DNA of 64,000 bases from an uncultured Chryseobacterium sp. (GTDB lineage Bacteria > Bacteroidota > Bacteroidia > Flavobacteriales > Weeksellaceae): contig NZ_CAKZIK010000029.1 in NCBI RefSeq assembly GCF_936933875.1, positions 1 to 64,000 of the forward strand, given 5' to 3'. Both the position numbers and the translations under genes were made by a program. Each line of letters starts with the position of its first letter. The stretch's first letter is position 1. Below, one piece after another: positions 16,656 to 25,243 of this stretch. Under the pieces are notes generated by a model, which saw nothing but the letters and a program-made list of their open reading frames with translations, was not told the origin of the DNA and ran no database searches.

Positions 16656-17111
16656 TTATTTTATTTTACCTTCCTTACCCAAAATTCTTCTCATATAACC
16701 CAACTGTCCGCTGTGATAGATTTCGTGAAGCATCAATGCGGCTAAATCTTCGATGTTTTCAGGTTTGAAATCATCCATATTTTCTAACAAATTGTTGAGT
16801 TCGGTTACAGATTTTTCGAAATAGGTTTTCAGAAATTCTAAATCCTGAAGTTCATCAATATGTTCCAAAGGTTTTGCACCGCGGTCGTAATATTTGAATT
16901 CATCTTCATTCCAAACAGGATTTCCGCCAAGTATTTGGATAAAAGCATTTCGGATAAAAATCAAATGACCAAAAATCCAGTTGAAACAGTTGGCTTCACC
17001 GTTGGGAAATATCATTGAGTCTTTGTGAGAAATTCCTTCAATATTTTTGGTGATGACACTGTTATTGAATTCTGTTTGGGTTTTGAGGAGTTGTACTGCG
17101 CTGGATTTCAC
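16656..17111 (-). CDS. DinB-family four-helix protein
   Basis: A 151-residue DinB/YfiT-like four-helix bundle. The probable metal ligands are the histidines in NWIFGHLIFIRNAF (helix 2) and LHEIYHSGQLGYMRR (helix 4), the usual HxxxH pattern. Members include bacillithiol or mycothiol S-transferases and proteins of unknown role. Its co-location with VOC and AHSA1 genes is consistent with thiol-dependent detoxification, but that is inference. Confidence 0.83.
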   Translation of the reverse strand: MKSSAVQLLKTQTEFNNSVITKNIEGISHKDSMIFPNGEANCFNWIFGHLIFIRNAFIQILGGNPVWNEDEFKYYDRGAKPLEHIDELQDLEFLKTYFEKSVTELNNLLENMDDFKPENIEDLAALMLHEIYHSGQLGYMRRILGKEGKIK

Positions 17112-17214
17112 TTTCGAATTTGCTAAAAACTTTTATTCAAAGTTAAAATGAAATGCATCCAAAGTCACTTGTCATAGGACAAGAAATTTGGGAAACTTAT
17201 AAGGTTTAATAGAG

Positions 17215-17519
17215 TTAGAAATTTCCTGCTGAACCTATAAATTCTAAAACTTCAATTGTTTGCTGAACATTGTCACAACTTTGATCACCCTGTTTTTGAA
17301 ATTCAATAAAAGACGGAACTGCCAACAGTTACTTTTGAATGGCTTCCATCCTGATATTTTGAAATGTGAATGAAAGTATTTCCGTTTTCTTTCAGAATTC
17401 TGTAACTGATTCTTGACTGATCAAGATTTTTGAAATCTTTATAAAGCTACAGAAATATTTTGTTCGTTTTGGGCAACAAATTCTTGCGGAACAGTGTAGG
17501 TGACAACTACGTTAATCAT
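17215..17519 (-). pseudogene. Decayed ABM-like (quinol monooxygenase-type) gene
   Basis: The gap between the DinB and Crp genes holds a decayed gene of about 100 codons. Frame 1 from the ATG at 17519 reads MINVVVTYTVPQEFVAQNEQ and stops after 26 codons. A second frame continues DFKNLDQSRISYRILKENGN and FIHISKYQDGS. A third frame ends LLAVPSFIEFQKQGDQSCD and VLEFIGSAGNF before a stop at 17215. At least two frame changes and an in-frame TAA separate the parts. The order and content match small ABM-superfamily proteins. It lay 11 bases behind the Crp regulator. Confidence 0.7.
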
Positions 17520-17530
17520 AAATTTCAATA

Positions 17531-18097
17531 TTAAATTTCCCTTCTGATGCGGCTTAAAGAAGAATCCGTAATCCCCAAATAAGACGCAATCTGTTTTAAA
17601 GGCGCATATTTGATGATATCGGGTTTTTCTTTCATCAGTTTTAGATAGCGATTGGTTGCAGTTTCGGTAATCATTTCCAAAGAACGTTGTTTCATGCTGA
17701 AAACCTGAAACGAAAACCAAAATCTTCCCCATTCCCGAAGCGCTTCAATTTTATGGAATAGTTCCTGAAAAACATCGTACTCAATTTTCCAGAGAACGCA
17801 GTCGGTAACGGCTTTTAGATATTCTTTGCTCGGAATTTTTTGAAATAAAGAAGATGGAATAATCACAATTTCATTCGACGTAAAAAACTCGGTCGTGATT
17901 TCATTATTATCGTAATCGTGAACGAAAGCCCGAACCAAACCTTCTTCCAAAAGATAATATTCATCGGAAGTTTCGCCTTCTTTCAATAGAAAATCTCCTT
18001 TTTTAAATTCCACACGAATATGTGATTCTGAAAGCTTTTTCAGATCTTCTTCTGTGAAAAGCGGATGTTGGTAAATGTAAGAGAAAACAGGATTCAT
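17531..18097 (-). CDS. Crp/Fnr-family transcriptional regulator
   Basis: A 188-residue regulator with an N-terminal cyclic-nucleotide-binding-like beta roll (residues about 20-110, FKKGDFLLKEGETSDEYYLL), a dimer helix, and a C-terminal winged HTH with recognition helix around ASYLGITDSSLSRIRREI. There are no cysteines arranged as in Fnr, and the cAMP-contact residues are not evident, so its ligand is unknown. It heads the array of small-domain genes and may control it; the decayed ABM-like gene lies right behind it. Confidence 0.87.
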   Translation of the reverse strand: MNPVFSYIYQHPLFTEEDLKKLSESHIRVEFKKGDFLLKEGETSDEYYLLEEGLVRAFVHDYDNNEITTEFFTSNEIVIIPSSLFQKIPSKEYLKAVTDCVLWKIEYDVFQELFHKIEALREWGRFWFSFQVFSMKQRSLEMITETATNRYLKLMKEKPDIIKYAPLKQIASYLGITDSSLSRIRREI

Positions 18098-18115
18098 TTA
18101 ATAAAAATAACAAAA

Positions 18116-18137
18116 AACGGAAGCTTCTGCTCCCGTT
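18116..18137 (-). terminator. Terminator of tpx
   Basis: Stem AACGGGAGC/GCTTCCGTT (one G-T pair, minus-strand sense) followed on the minus strand by a T6 run. It separates tpx from the Crp gene. Confidence 0.75.
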
Positions 18138-18157
18138 TGTGGTAGAAATTCTATCAA

Positions 18158-18655
18158 TTATTTCAAAGCGTTCAACGCTGCTTCGTAATTTGGTTCTGTT
18201 GTAATTTCAGGAACCTGTTCTGTGTAAATGACTTGGTTATTTTCGTCCGTTACAATTACCGCTCTGGAAAGCAAACCCTTCATTGGTCCGTCTGTAATCG
18301 TTACGCCATAATCGTCACCAAAACTGCTTCTAAAATCGGAAAGTGTTTCCACATGATCTAAACCTTCGGCTGCACAGAATCTTCCTAAAGCAAATGGTAA
18401 ATCTTTAGAAACGTTAATAACCACAGTATTTTCAAGATTTCCTGCTTCCACATTAAACTTTCTTGCTGAAGCAGCACAAATTCCGGTATCGATGCTTGGA
18501 AAAATATTCAGGATTTTCTTTTTACCGTTATAATCTGAAAGTTGTTTTACTTCAAGTTTTTCATTTACCAAAACAAAATCTCTTATTGTTAAACCATTTT
18601 CGGGAAGTTTTCCTATAGTGTTGGTTTCATTACCTTTAAGCTTGATTGTTGCCAT
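18158..18655 (-). CDS. tpx: Thiol peroxidase
   Basis: Atypical 2-Cys peroxiredoxin that reduces hydroperoxides, usually with thioredoxin as donor. The 165-residue protein starts at the ATG at 18655 (MATIKLKGNETNT); a longer frame would add 21 unrelated residues. Peroxidatic Cys60 is in SIDTGICAASARKF and resolving Cys94 in LGRFCAAEGLDH, both at the positions expected for Tpx. It is a single-gene unit divergent from icd. Confidence 0.95.
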   Translation of the reverse strand: MATIKLKGNETNTIGKLPENGLTIRDFVLVNEKLEVKQLSDYNGKKKILNIFPSIDTGICAASARKFNVEAGNLENTVVINVSKDLPFALGRFCAAEGLDHVETLSDFRSSFGDDYGVTITDGPMKGLLSRAVIVTDENNQVIYTEQVPEITTEPNYEAALNALK

Positions 18656-18776
18656 AATTCTATATTTTAAATGTTTTCTCAAAAATAAGTAATATATGTC
18701 GGAAGGCCTTTTAAACAAAGGTTAAAATTGTCTTAAAGTTTAATGCAATCTCTGAAAATATTTGGCTTAAAATCAC

Positions 18777-18784
18777 TAAATTTG
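18777..18784 (+). promoter_or_regulatory. Possible -7 element for icd
   Basis: TAAATTTG matches the Bacteroidota -7 consensus 39 bases before the icd start. A TTTG-type -33 element at proper spacing is not clear, so support is moderate. Confidence 0.35.
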
Positions 18785-18823
18785 TCATCCTTAAGTTTCA
18801 CAAAAAAAAGATAAACTACAATA

Positions 18824-21040
18824 ATGTCACAAGCAAAAATCTACTACACTTTAACTGATGAAGCGCCAATGTTGGCAACGCATTCGTTTTTGCCGATTGT
18901 AAAGGCTTTTACACATTCTGCGAACATCGAAATTCTGGTTCCGGATATTTCTTTGGCAGGAAGAATTTTAGCGAATTTTCCTGATGCTTTAACTGAGGAG
19001 CAAAGAATTCCAGATTATTTAGCAGAATTAGGAAAGTTGGCTACAACTCCTGAAGCCAACATCATCAAACTTCCGAATATTTCTGCATCTGTTCCACAGC
19101 TGGAAGAAGCGATTGCAGAATTGCAGAAACAAGGTTTCAATCTTCCAAATTATCCGGTTGAACCGAAAAATGATGAAGAAAAAGCCATCAATGCAAAATA
19201 TGCAAAAGTGTTGGGTTCTGCGGTGAATCCTGTTTTAAGAGAAGGAAATTCAGACCGACGTGCTCCGAAATCAGTAAAAGATTACGCAAAAGCAAATCCT
19301 CATAAAATGGGCGTTTGGAGCGCAGACTCTAAAACTTCTGTGGCTCATATGTCTGAGGGTGATTTCTACGGAACTGAAAATTCAACAACCATTGAAAATG
19401 AAGGAAAATTCAGAATTGTTTTCTACGGAAACGACGGTTCTGAAAAGGTTCTTAAAGATTTTTCAGGTTTGAAAGCCGGTGAAGTGATCGATTCTTCTGT
19501 AATGAATTTAAATGCTTTAAAATCGTTCGTTCAAACCGCAATTGATGAAGCCAAAGAGAAAAATGTGCTTCTTTCTGCACACTTGAAAGCAACGATGATG
19601 AAGGTTTCTGATCCTATTATTTTCGGGGCAATTGTGGAAACGTATTTTAAAGATGTTTTTGCAAAATATAAGGAGACTTTTGATGCTTTGGACATCAATC
19701 CAAACTTCGGATTGGCAACACTTTACGAAAAAATTGCAGGAAACGAGAAAGAAGCAGAAATCAAGGCAGATATTGATGCTGCAATTGCAAACGGACCAAG
19801 AATTGCGATGGTAAATTCTGACCAGGGAATCACCAATTTCCACGTTTCTTCAGATGTTATTGTAGATGCTTCAATGGCAGCGCTTGTTCGTGGTGGCGGA
19901 AAAATGTGGAATAAAGACGGCGCTGAAGAAGACACGGTTTGCATCATTCCGGACAGAACTTACGCTGGTTTCTACGAAGCGATTATCGACGATATGAAAG
20001 CCAATGGCGCAATTGACCCGAAAACTTTCGGTTCAGTTCCCAATGTTGGTTTGATGGCTCAAAAAGCTGAAGAATATGGTTCTCACGATAAAACGTTCCA
20101 AATTTCGGCTGAAGGAACTGTAAAAGTTTTGGACGAAAACGGAAATACTTTATTGGAACAGAAAGTTCAAAACGGTGATATTTTCAGAATGTGTCAAACG
20201 AAAGATGCGCCAATTCAGGATTGGGTGAAACTAGCCGTGAACAGAGCAAAACTTTCAAATACGACTGCAATTTTCTGGCTGGATAAATCAAGAGCGCACG
20301 ACAGAGAAATCATCAAAAAAGTGGATAAATACCTGAAAGATTACGATTTAACGGGTCTTGACATCAGAATTATGGATGTAAAAGACGCGATGTTGGAAAC
20401 TTTAAAAAGAGGTCGTGAAGGAAAAGACACCATTTCGGTATCAGGAAATGTTTTGAGAGATTACTTAACCGATATGTTTCCTATTTTGGAACTTGGAACT
20501 TCTGCAAAAATGCTTTCTATTGTTCCTTTAATGAACGGTGGTGGTTTGTTTGAAACCGGAGCCGGAGGTTCTGCACCGAAACACATCGAGCAGTTTATTC
20601 AGGAAGGCTATTTAAGATGGGATTCTCTGGGAGAATTCTTAGCGTTGCAGGCTTCTTTGGAGCATTTGGCTCAAACTCAGGATAACAAAAAAGCACAGGT
20701 TTTAGCAGATGCATTAGACTCAGCAAACGCGAAATTCTTGGCAACAGATAAATCTCCAGCAAGAAAAGTAGGCGGAATCGACAACAGAGGCTCACATTTC
20801 TATTTGGCAATGTATTGGGCTGAAGCTTTGGCGAACCAAAATGTAGATGCAGAAATGGCTGAAAAATTCAAACCAATTGCCAAAGCAATGCAGGAAAACG
20901 AAGCAAAAATTAATGAAGAATTAATCGCTGCGCAAGGAAAACCACAAGATATTGGTGGATACTACCATGTAGATTTCACAAAAACAAATGCAGCAATGCG
21001 ACCATCATTTACTTTAAATTCAATTATAAACGGAATGTAA
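18824..21040 (+). CDS. icd: Isocitrate dehydrogenase (NADP+), monomeric type
   Basis: TCA-cycle enzyme converting isocitrate to 2-oxoglutarate with NADPH formation. At 738 residues, with the start SQAKIYYTLTDEAPMLATHS and blocks such as REGNSDRRAPKSVKDYA, TNFHVSSDVIVDASM and DNRGSHFYLAMYWAEAL, it belongs to the monomeric Azotobacter/Corynebacterium class, unrelated in length to the homodimeric 415-residue form. It is monocistronic, with a candidate promoter element and a strong terminator. Confidence 0.96.
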   Translation: MSQAKIYYTLTDEAPMLATHSFLPIVKAFTHSANIEILVPDISLAGRILANFPDALTEEQRIPDYLAELGKLATTPEANIIKLPNISASVPQLEEAIAELQKQGFNLPNYPVEPKNDEEKAINAKYAKVLGSAVNPVLREGNSDRRAPKSVKDYAKANPHKMGVWSADSKTSVAHMSEGDFYGTENSTTIENEGKFRIVFYGNDGSEKVLKDFSGLKAGEVIDSSVMNLNALKSFVQTAIDEAKEKNVLLSAHLKATMMKVSDPIIFGAIVETYFKDVFAKYKETFDALDINPNFGLATLYEKIAGNEKEAEIKADIDAAIANGPRIAMVNSDQGITNFHVSSDVIVDASMAALVRGGGKMWNKDGAEEDTVCIIPDRTYAGFYEAIIDDMKANGAIDPKTFGSVPNVGLMAQKAEEYGSHDKTFQISAEGTVKVLDENGNTLLEQKVQNGDIFRMCQTKDAPIQDWVKLAVNRAKLSNTTAIFWLDKSRAHDREIIKKVDKYLKDYDLTGLDIRIMDVKDAMLETLKRGREGKDTISVSGNVLRDYLTDMFPILELGTSAKMLSIVPLMNGGGLFETGAGGSAPKHIEQFIQEGYLRWDSLGEFLALQASLEHLAQTQDNKKAQVLADALDSANAKFLATDKSPARKVGGIDNRGSHFYLAMYWAEALANQNVDAEMAEKFKPIAKAMQENEAKINEELIAAQGKPQDIGGYYHVDFTKTNAAMRPSFTLNSIINGM

Positions 21041-21086
21041 AAAGTGAATTGTGAATTTGCTGAGCAGTGAATTCTGAACATAAAAG

Positions 21087-21115
21087 CACCCTCTCAAATT
21101 TGAGGGGGTGTTTTT
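21087..21115 (+). terminator. Terminator of icd
   Basis: Palindrome CACCCTCTCAAA/TTTGAGGGGGTG (one G-T pair) followed by T5. Confidence 0.8.
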
Positions 21116-21289
21116 ATTGTTGAAAACTCAGGTAAATAACTGTTTAATATCGCTTTCAATGTTTTTACATTTGATAAATTTTCTTTTCAGCAAACCTGTG
21201 TTAGAAAATCTAAAAATTTAAAATTAATTAAAACAAGTATTCTTTTTCTACAGTTAATTTTGAAACACCTATCTATTAAAACACTAAAT

Positions 21290-21564
21290 ATGAAAAAACT
21301 GCTTCTGCTTTTTGGACTGTTGTTTTTGCAATGTTGGCCGGCATTAATACTGAAAAATCTTCCATATATTACGGAACTTGGGGATTACATCCAAAAGGTT
21401 TTTGGATTTCTTACGAACCAAGCGGTTATCAACAGATGAAAGTAAAAATTTATGTTCCTGAAATTTTGCGAACCGTGTTTTACATTCCGAGTGATGATGT
21501 TGCTGTTCCTGCAAACACGGGAAGCCAAAGGCTGTTTTTGAGTGATGTGAAGAATTGTAATTAA
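21290..21564 (+). pseudogene. Small secreted protein gene with a frameshift
   Basis: An ATG at 21290 begins a lipoprotein-like signal (MKKLLLLFGLLFLQC) that runs into an unrelated tail and stops near 21425. From 21331 a different frame reads a coherent 70-residue domain with many aromatics (YYGTWGLHPKGFWISYEPSG) ending KNCN. One base added to the A6 run at 21293-21298 would instead join a second hydrophobic leader (TASAFWTVVFAMLAG) to that domain. Either way a single-base shift separates start from body. I do not recognise the domain. It could be a recent mutation, a homopolymer sequencing error or a switchable gene. Confidence 0.5.
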
Positions 21565-21567
21565 AAT

Positions 21568-21620
21568 TTTGGCTAAAGCCAAACGTCATTTTACCATTAA
21601 AAAGCGGGCTAAAGCCCGCT
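21568..21620. repeat. Pair of GGCTAAAGCC palindromes
   Basis: Two perfect palindromic words, TTTGGCTAAAGCCAAA (21568-21583) and AGCGGGCTAAAGCCCGCT (21603-21620), followed by CCTATTGAATTC. The second type is widespread in flavobacterial spacers. They lie between the frameshifted secreted gene and a convergent membrane-protein gene and could act as bidirectional terminators. Confidence 0.65.
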
Positions 21621-21651
21621 CCTATTGAATTCCTCTCAAAATTTGTTTTGT

Positions 21652-22230
21652 CTATTTTAACTCATCAATTATCTTTTGTATTTGCTTAATATGTTTTCCG
21701 TAATAATTTTCAAACCACCAAACTCCAAATCCTAAAGTAAACGCAACTATGCAGAAGAAGATTATGTAAGGTGCATAACTCATTATCAAATCAGGATATT
21801 TTGAAAAGTCATTCTTTTGAAGAAATAAAAATAAAACACCCATAAAAAATGGTATGTTGGAAACGTAGTATGCTTTGTACAATTCTTTCAGCAAAATCAA
21901 TTCAAACTTCAATCCCTGCAAGTGATACAAAGTATTGGTTCCTAATAAATTGACTTTTTTATAAAACTTATAAAACTTTAGTGTAAAATATCCAATGATG
22001 AAAAAATAAATTATCATGAGTGTCCAACGCAAAAGAGGATTTTCACTAAAAACTTTTGAAAGTGGGATAAGAGTAATTAGTACCACGATATTAAGACATA
22101 TTTCCATCCACAAATTTTTACGGATTTTTTGCAACGGATTATGAATTTCACTTTGCTGTTCGGTAGAAATTTCGGGTGTTTCCGACACTTCTTCTTTTTT
22201 CCAGAGGTCTTTTATATTATCAAGTTCCAT
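21652..22230 (-). CDS. Membrane protein, likely partner of the ECF sigma factor
   Basis: A 192-residue protein with a soluble start (LDNIKDLWKKEEVSE) and four membrane helices (about residues 46-62, 69-88, 121-138, 147-170). The short cytoplasmic lead ending in DLWKKEE is often seen in proteins encoded right behind Bacteroidota ECF sigma genes. The start lies 16 bases after the sigma gene, so they form an operon. A regulatory role in holding the sigma factor is inference from that pairing; no anti-sigma zinc motif is present. Confidence 0.65.
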   Translation of the reverse strand: MELDNIKDLWKKEEVSETPEISTEQQSEIHNPLQKIRKNLWMEICLNIVVLITLIPLSKVFSENPLLRWTLMIIYFFIIGYFTLKFYKFYKKVNLLGTNTLYHLQGLKFELILLKELYKAYYVSNIPFFMGVLFLFLQKNDFSKYPDLIMSYAPYIIFFCIVAFTLGFGVWWFENYYGKHIKQIQKIIDELK

Positions 22231-22246
22231 TTTCTTGAATTTTGAA

Positions 22247-22738
22247 TTATTTGCTGATGAGTTCTTTTAGTTTTTCTTTTGCTCTGTTGAGCTTTACACG
22301 ACAATTTACTTCTGTTAAACCCAACTGTTCTGCCATTTGTTTTCCGCTGTAATCTTCGAGGAAATAAAAAATCAAGGCTTTGTCTATGGGATTGAGTTGA
22401 TGAATCGCGTCATACATTTTCTTCATTTTCTGTTCCTGCTCATCATCGTATTCTTCTACTTTCACTTTTAAATTTTCGAAATCTGAACTGGCAAAAATGC
22501 TGCGCTTTTTTTCAGATTTTAAAAAGATAATAGCGGTGTTCAGTGCAATTCGGTAAAGCCAGGTTGAAAATTCGCTGCGCCCTTCGAAACCTGGATATGC
22601 TTTCCACGCCTGAAAAGTAATTTCCTGAAACAGATCTTTCTGATCGTCGAAATTATCCATATACATCTTGGAAATTTTGAAAACCACACCTTTGTGCTTT
22701 TCCATTTTTTCCAAAAAGTCCTTTTCGGCGTTTTGCAT
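22247..22738 (-). CDS. ECF-family RNA polymerase sigma factor
   Basis: A 163-residue sigma-70 family group IV protein. Region 2 spans about residues 13-75 (DLFQEITFQAWKAYPGFEG and FSTWLYRIALNTA) and region 4 about 105-160 (LNPIDKALIFYFLEDYSGKQ, then an HTH near EQLGLTEVNCRVKLNRAKEK). It is coupled to a membrane protein downstream. Target promoters cannot be read from the window. Confidence 0.9.
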   Translation of the reverse strand: MQNAEKDFLEKMEKHKGVVFKISKMYMDNFDDQKDLFQEITFQAWKAYPGFEGRSEFSTWLYRIALNTAIIFLKSEKKRSIFASSDFENLKVKVEEYDDEQEQKMKKMYDAIHQLNPIDKALIFYFLEDYSGKQMAEQLGLTEVNCRVKLNRAKEKLKELISK

Positions 22739-22824
22739 AGTTCCTGTTTCTAAATAGTAAGTAGTAATAAGAAAAATTTGTTACAGAAAAATTAAAATTT
22801 TTTATTTTTATCAAAAATTACAGA

Positions 22825-24372
22825 TTGAAAAACTACCTTTTTCTTGTTACTATTTTCCTTTTTACTTCCTGTGTTTCGGTAAAGCAATACAACAAACACC
22901 TGGAAACAACGATAGCTCCCGAAAAACTTCGTGCTGATGTAGATTATACTTATAAAAATCTTCAGGAACTGCATCCCAATTTATACTGGTATATCTCCAA
23001 AGAAAGTCTTGATAAAAAATTTGATTCTCTGAAAACCACCATCAACAAACCTTTGAATCCATCTGATTTTTTTGAAAAACTGGCGCCCGTAATTTCAGAT
23101 ATTCGGGAAGGTCATTTGGCTCTGAGAGTCCCGTCAAAAAGACTCACCAGAAAAGAAATTAAAAATCTGGAAAACCAAAAAGGTCTTTTCAGCCGGATGA
23201 ATTACGTTGTTCAAGATAACAGAATTTTCGTGAAAGACAATGCCGAAAAATTTGAAAATATTGCCGTTGGAACTGAAATTTTGCAAATTCAGGATATTCC
23301 GGTTTCAGTTTATTTGGAACGTTACGAACCTTATGTTAACAGTGATGGTTTCAATACTACTTTTCAGCCTTATTCAATGGCGAGAAGATGGCCAGGTTAT
23401 TTTACCGTAGAGAACGGAATTTTGGACAGTGTAAAAATTCAGACCAAATTTAATCATGAAATAAAGAATTTCTATATCCACCGAGAAAAACTCACGAAAG
23501 AGGAAAAGAAAAAGGAAGAAACCGCCAATAAAAAAATAACAAAATCCGAAAAAGGCAAGACCAAAGACTACAATATCCTGACGAAATCTTACAACCGGGA
23601 TTTGCAGTTTCCACTTAAAGACAGTACGGTTGCCTACATGAGAATCAAAACTTTCTCCGGAACGTTTTCAAAAAGATTTTACCGTGAAAGCTTTGCAACC
23701 ATCAAAAAATCGCCCGCAAAGTACCTTGTTTTGGACATTCGTGATAATTTGGGAGGAAGTTTAGCGGAAATCAACAACCTGTATTCCTATTTGGTGGATG
23801 ATGATTTTAAATTTATTAATGATATTGAAATCACTTCACCAAAAGCGATGTATGAAGCAGATTACTTCTCGAATTTCCCTTTGATTACGAAACCAATTGG
23901 CGTGATTGGTTATCCTTTTTATCTGATTGGGACAGCACTCTCCATCAAGAAAAACAATAGAAAAACGCTTCTTCGCAATAACGGAATATTCGGTCTGAAA
24001 AAACCCAAAAAAGATAATTTCAAAGGAAAAATTTATGTTTTGGTTAATGGTTCCAGCTTTTCGGCGGCGGCTATTTTGCCTTCAAAACTAAAAGGAGACC
24101 AACGTGCAACAATTGTTGGAGAGGAAACCGGCGGGGCAAACGACGGAACTGTTGCAGGAAGATACTCTACCAAAAAATTGCCAAACAGCAAATTGACATT
24201 ACCCATCGGTTTAATGCTGATTCAACCCAATATTCAATTCACCAATACAAAAAAAGGCGTTGTTCCAAATGTAGAAATTGTTCCTACTTTGCTGGAAGTT
24301 TTACAGAAGAAAGATATTCAGTTGGACTGGGTGATGCAGGATATTAAAAACGACAAATCTTCTCAGTTTTGA
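22825..24372 (+). CDS. S41-family peptidase-like lipoprotein
   Basis: A 515-residue exported protein. A TTG start at 22825 gives a lipoprotein signal with the lipobox Cys at residue 16 (FLFTSC). The N-terminal half is helical, then a PDZ-like stretch (VGTEILQIQDIPVSVYLERY), then the tail-specific protease core: VLDIRDNLGGS, GKIYVLVNGSSFSAAAILPS with the candidate catalytic Ser in GSSFSAA, and VGEETGGANDGTVAG. It resembles Bacteroidota S41 proteases of unknown substrate. It is divergent from the sigma operon. Confidence 0.85.
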   Translation: MKNYLFLVTIFLFTSCVSVKQYNKHLETTIAPEKLRADVDYTYKNLQELHPNLYWYISKESLDKKFDSLKTTINKPLNPSDFFEKLAPVISDIREGHLALRVPSKRLTRKEIKNLENQKGLFSRMNYVVQDNRIFVKDNAEKFENIAVGTEILQIQDIPVSVYLERYEPYVNSDGFNTTFQPYSMARRWPGYFTVENGILDSVKIQTKFNHEIKNFYIHREKLTKEEKKKEETANKKITKSEKGKTKDYNILTKSYNRDLQFPLKDSTVAYMRIKTFSGTFSKRFYRESFATIKKSPAKYLVLDIRDNLGGSLAEINNLYSYLVDDDFKFINDIEITSPKAMYEADYFSNFPLITKPIGVIGYPFYLIGTALSIKKNNRKTLLRNNGIFGLKKPKKDNFKGKIYVLVNGSSFSAAAILPSKLKGDQRATIVGEETGGANDGTVAGRYSTKKLPNSKLTLPIGLMLIQPNIQFTNTKKGVVPNVEIVPTLLEVLQKKDIQLDWVMQDIKNDKSSQF

Positions 24373-24406
24373 AAAAATTTGTTATTAACATATATTTTAA
24401 AATAAA

Positions 24407-24985
24407 TTAATCAATTTCAATTGCGCCGTACTTTGCTTTACTGCCATATTTTTTAACAGCTTTTTCGCCTTTCAACACGGTTACTTTTTTTATTTTATTT
24501 GAATCAATATTTCTAAATTTTGTTTCAGAAATAATATTGTCTTTGTACACGTAAAGTGGTTTTTGCTGCACGTCGGTTTCGCTTCTTATAGGTGCTCCCA
24601 AAACCATTCTTGGCGGTTTTTTCAGTGTATCTACTCTTAAACTAACCTGTTTAACTTTCCCCATTGTTGGCTTAATGTTCTGAAGTTGGTTTTTAGGATT
24701 GTTTTTGAGCGTTTGCTGCGCATGTGCACTTGCAACTGCACCTGAAGTCAACATTAATCCTGCCAAAATTTTCGAAATATTTCCATTCAAATTTCTGTTA
24801 AGCTGATTTTCATTAAATCTGCCGCAAACATTTTCGGAACGTGAAAAAGCAGCTACAATTTCTTCATCAGAAGAACAAGTAAAATCGTGAACCGATTTTG
24901 AACAAACACTGCAGAATTTCCCCTTTTCATCAGGAGGCATTACATCCCAGTTTTCGTGACAGGGTTTTGGAATGGAGAGTTTCAT
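24407..24985 (-). CDS. Cys-motif N-terminus fused to a TonB-plug-like C-terminus
   Basis: A 192-residue protein with an unusual layout. Residues 1-60 are cysteine-rich (PKPCHENWDVM, then FCSVCSKSVHDFTC and ENVCGRF; Cys9, 25, 28, 37, 54), which could bind a metal. A hydrophobic stretch (about 72-90) ending in Ala-rich AHAQQ resembles a membrane segment or internal signal. The C-terminal 50 residues (NIDSNKIKKVTVLKGEKAVK then YGSKAKYGAIEI) resemble the plug-domain segment found in TonB receptors and in small Bacteroidota surface proteins. The function is not known to me. Confidence 0.6.
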   Translation of the reverse strand: MKLSIPKPCHENWDVMPPDEKGKFCSVCSKSVHDFTCSSDEEIVAAFSRSENVCGRFNENQLNRNLNGNISKILAGLMLTSGAVASAHAQQTLKNNPKNQLQNIKPTMGKVKQVSLRVDTLKKPPRMVLGAPIRSETDVQQKPLYVYKDNIISETKFRNIDSNKIKKVTVLKGEKAVKKYGSKAKYGAIEID

Positions 24986-25069
24986 AAAAATTCATTTAAT
25001 TAAGTTTAGACTCCAATATCAAAGACAAGTTAAATGGATTTGAAAATTTCTTATCTCCAAAAAAAATTG

Positions 25070-25243
25070 TTACCTGAATTTTTGATTATCTATACTTTTG
25101 TAATGTAAAAAATTCACCACTATAATTGATGCTTTTTTGGGATAACGTTTAACAACGATATTACTTTTATCAGTTTTAATCACCACTTTTTGTGAAAATC
25201 CAAAACTGAAAATCAGTAAAAATATCAGGACGAAAGTTTTCAT
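25070..25243 (-). CDS. Small secreted protein (57 aa)
   Basis: A 57-codon frame whose ATG overlaps the stop of the SRPBCC gene (ATGA). Residues 1-18 form a signal peptide (MKTFVLIFLLIFSFGFSQ); the mature part is short and basic (KVVIKTDKSNIVVKRYPKK). The coupled start and the clear signal support a real gene. I recognise no family. It would be the third gene of a small operon. Confidence 0.6.
   Translation of the reverse strand: MKTFVLIFLLIFSFGFSQKVVIKTDKSNIVVKRYPKKASIIVVNFLHYKSIDNQKFR

Noticed and set aside
17439..17732. 97-codon minus-strand frame across the Crp gene end
   Set aside because: It is out of frame with the Crp gene and only includes the first 26 codons of the ABM-like pseudogene.
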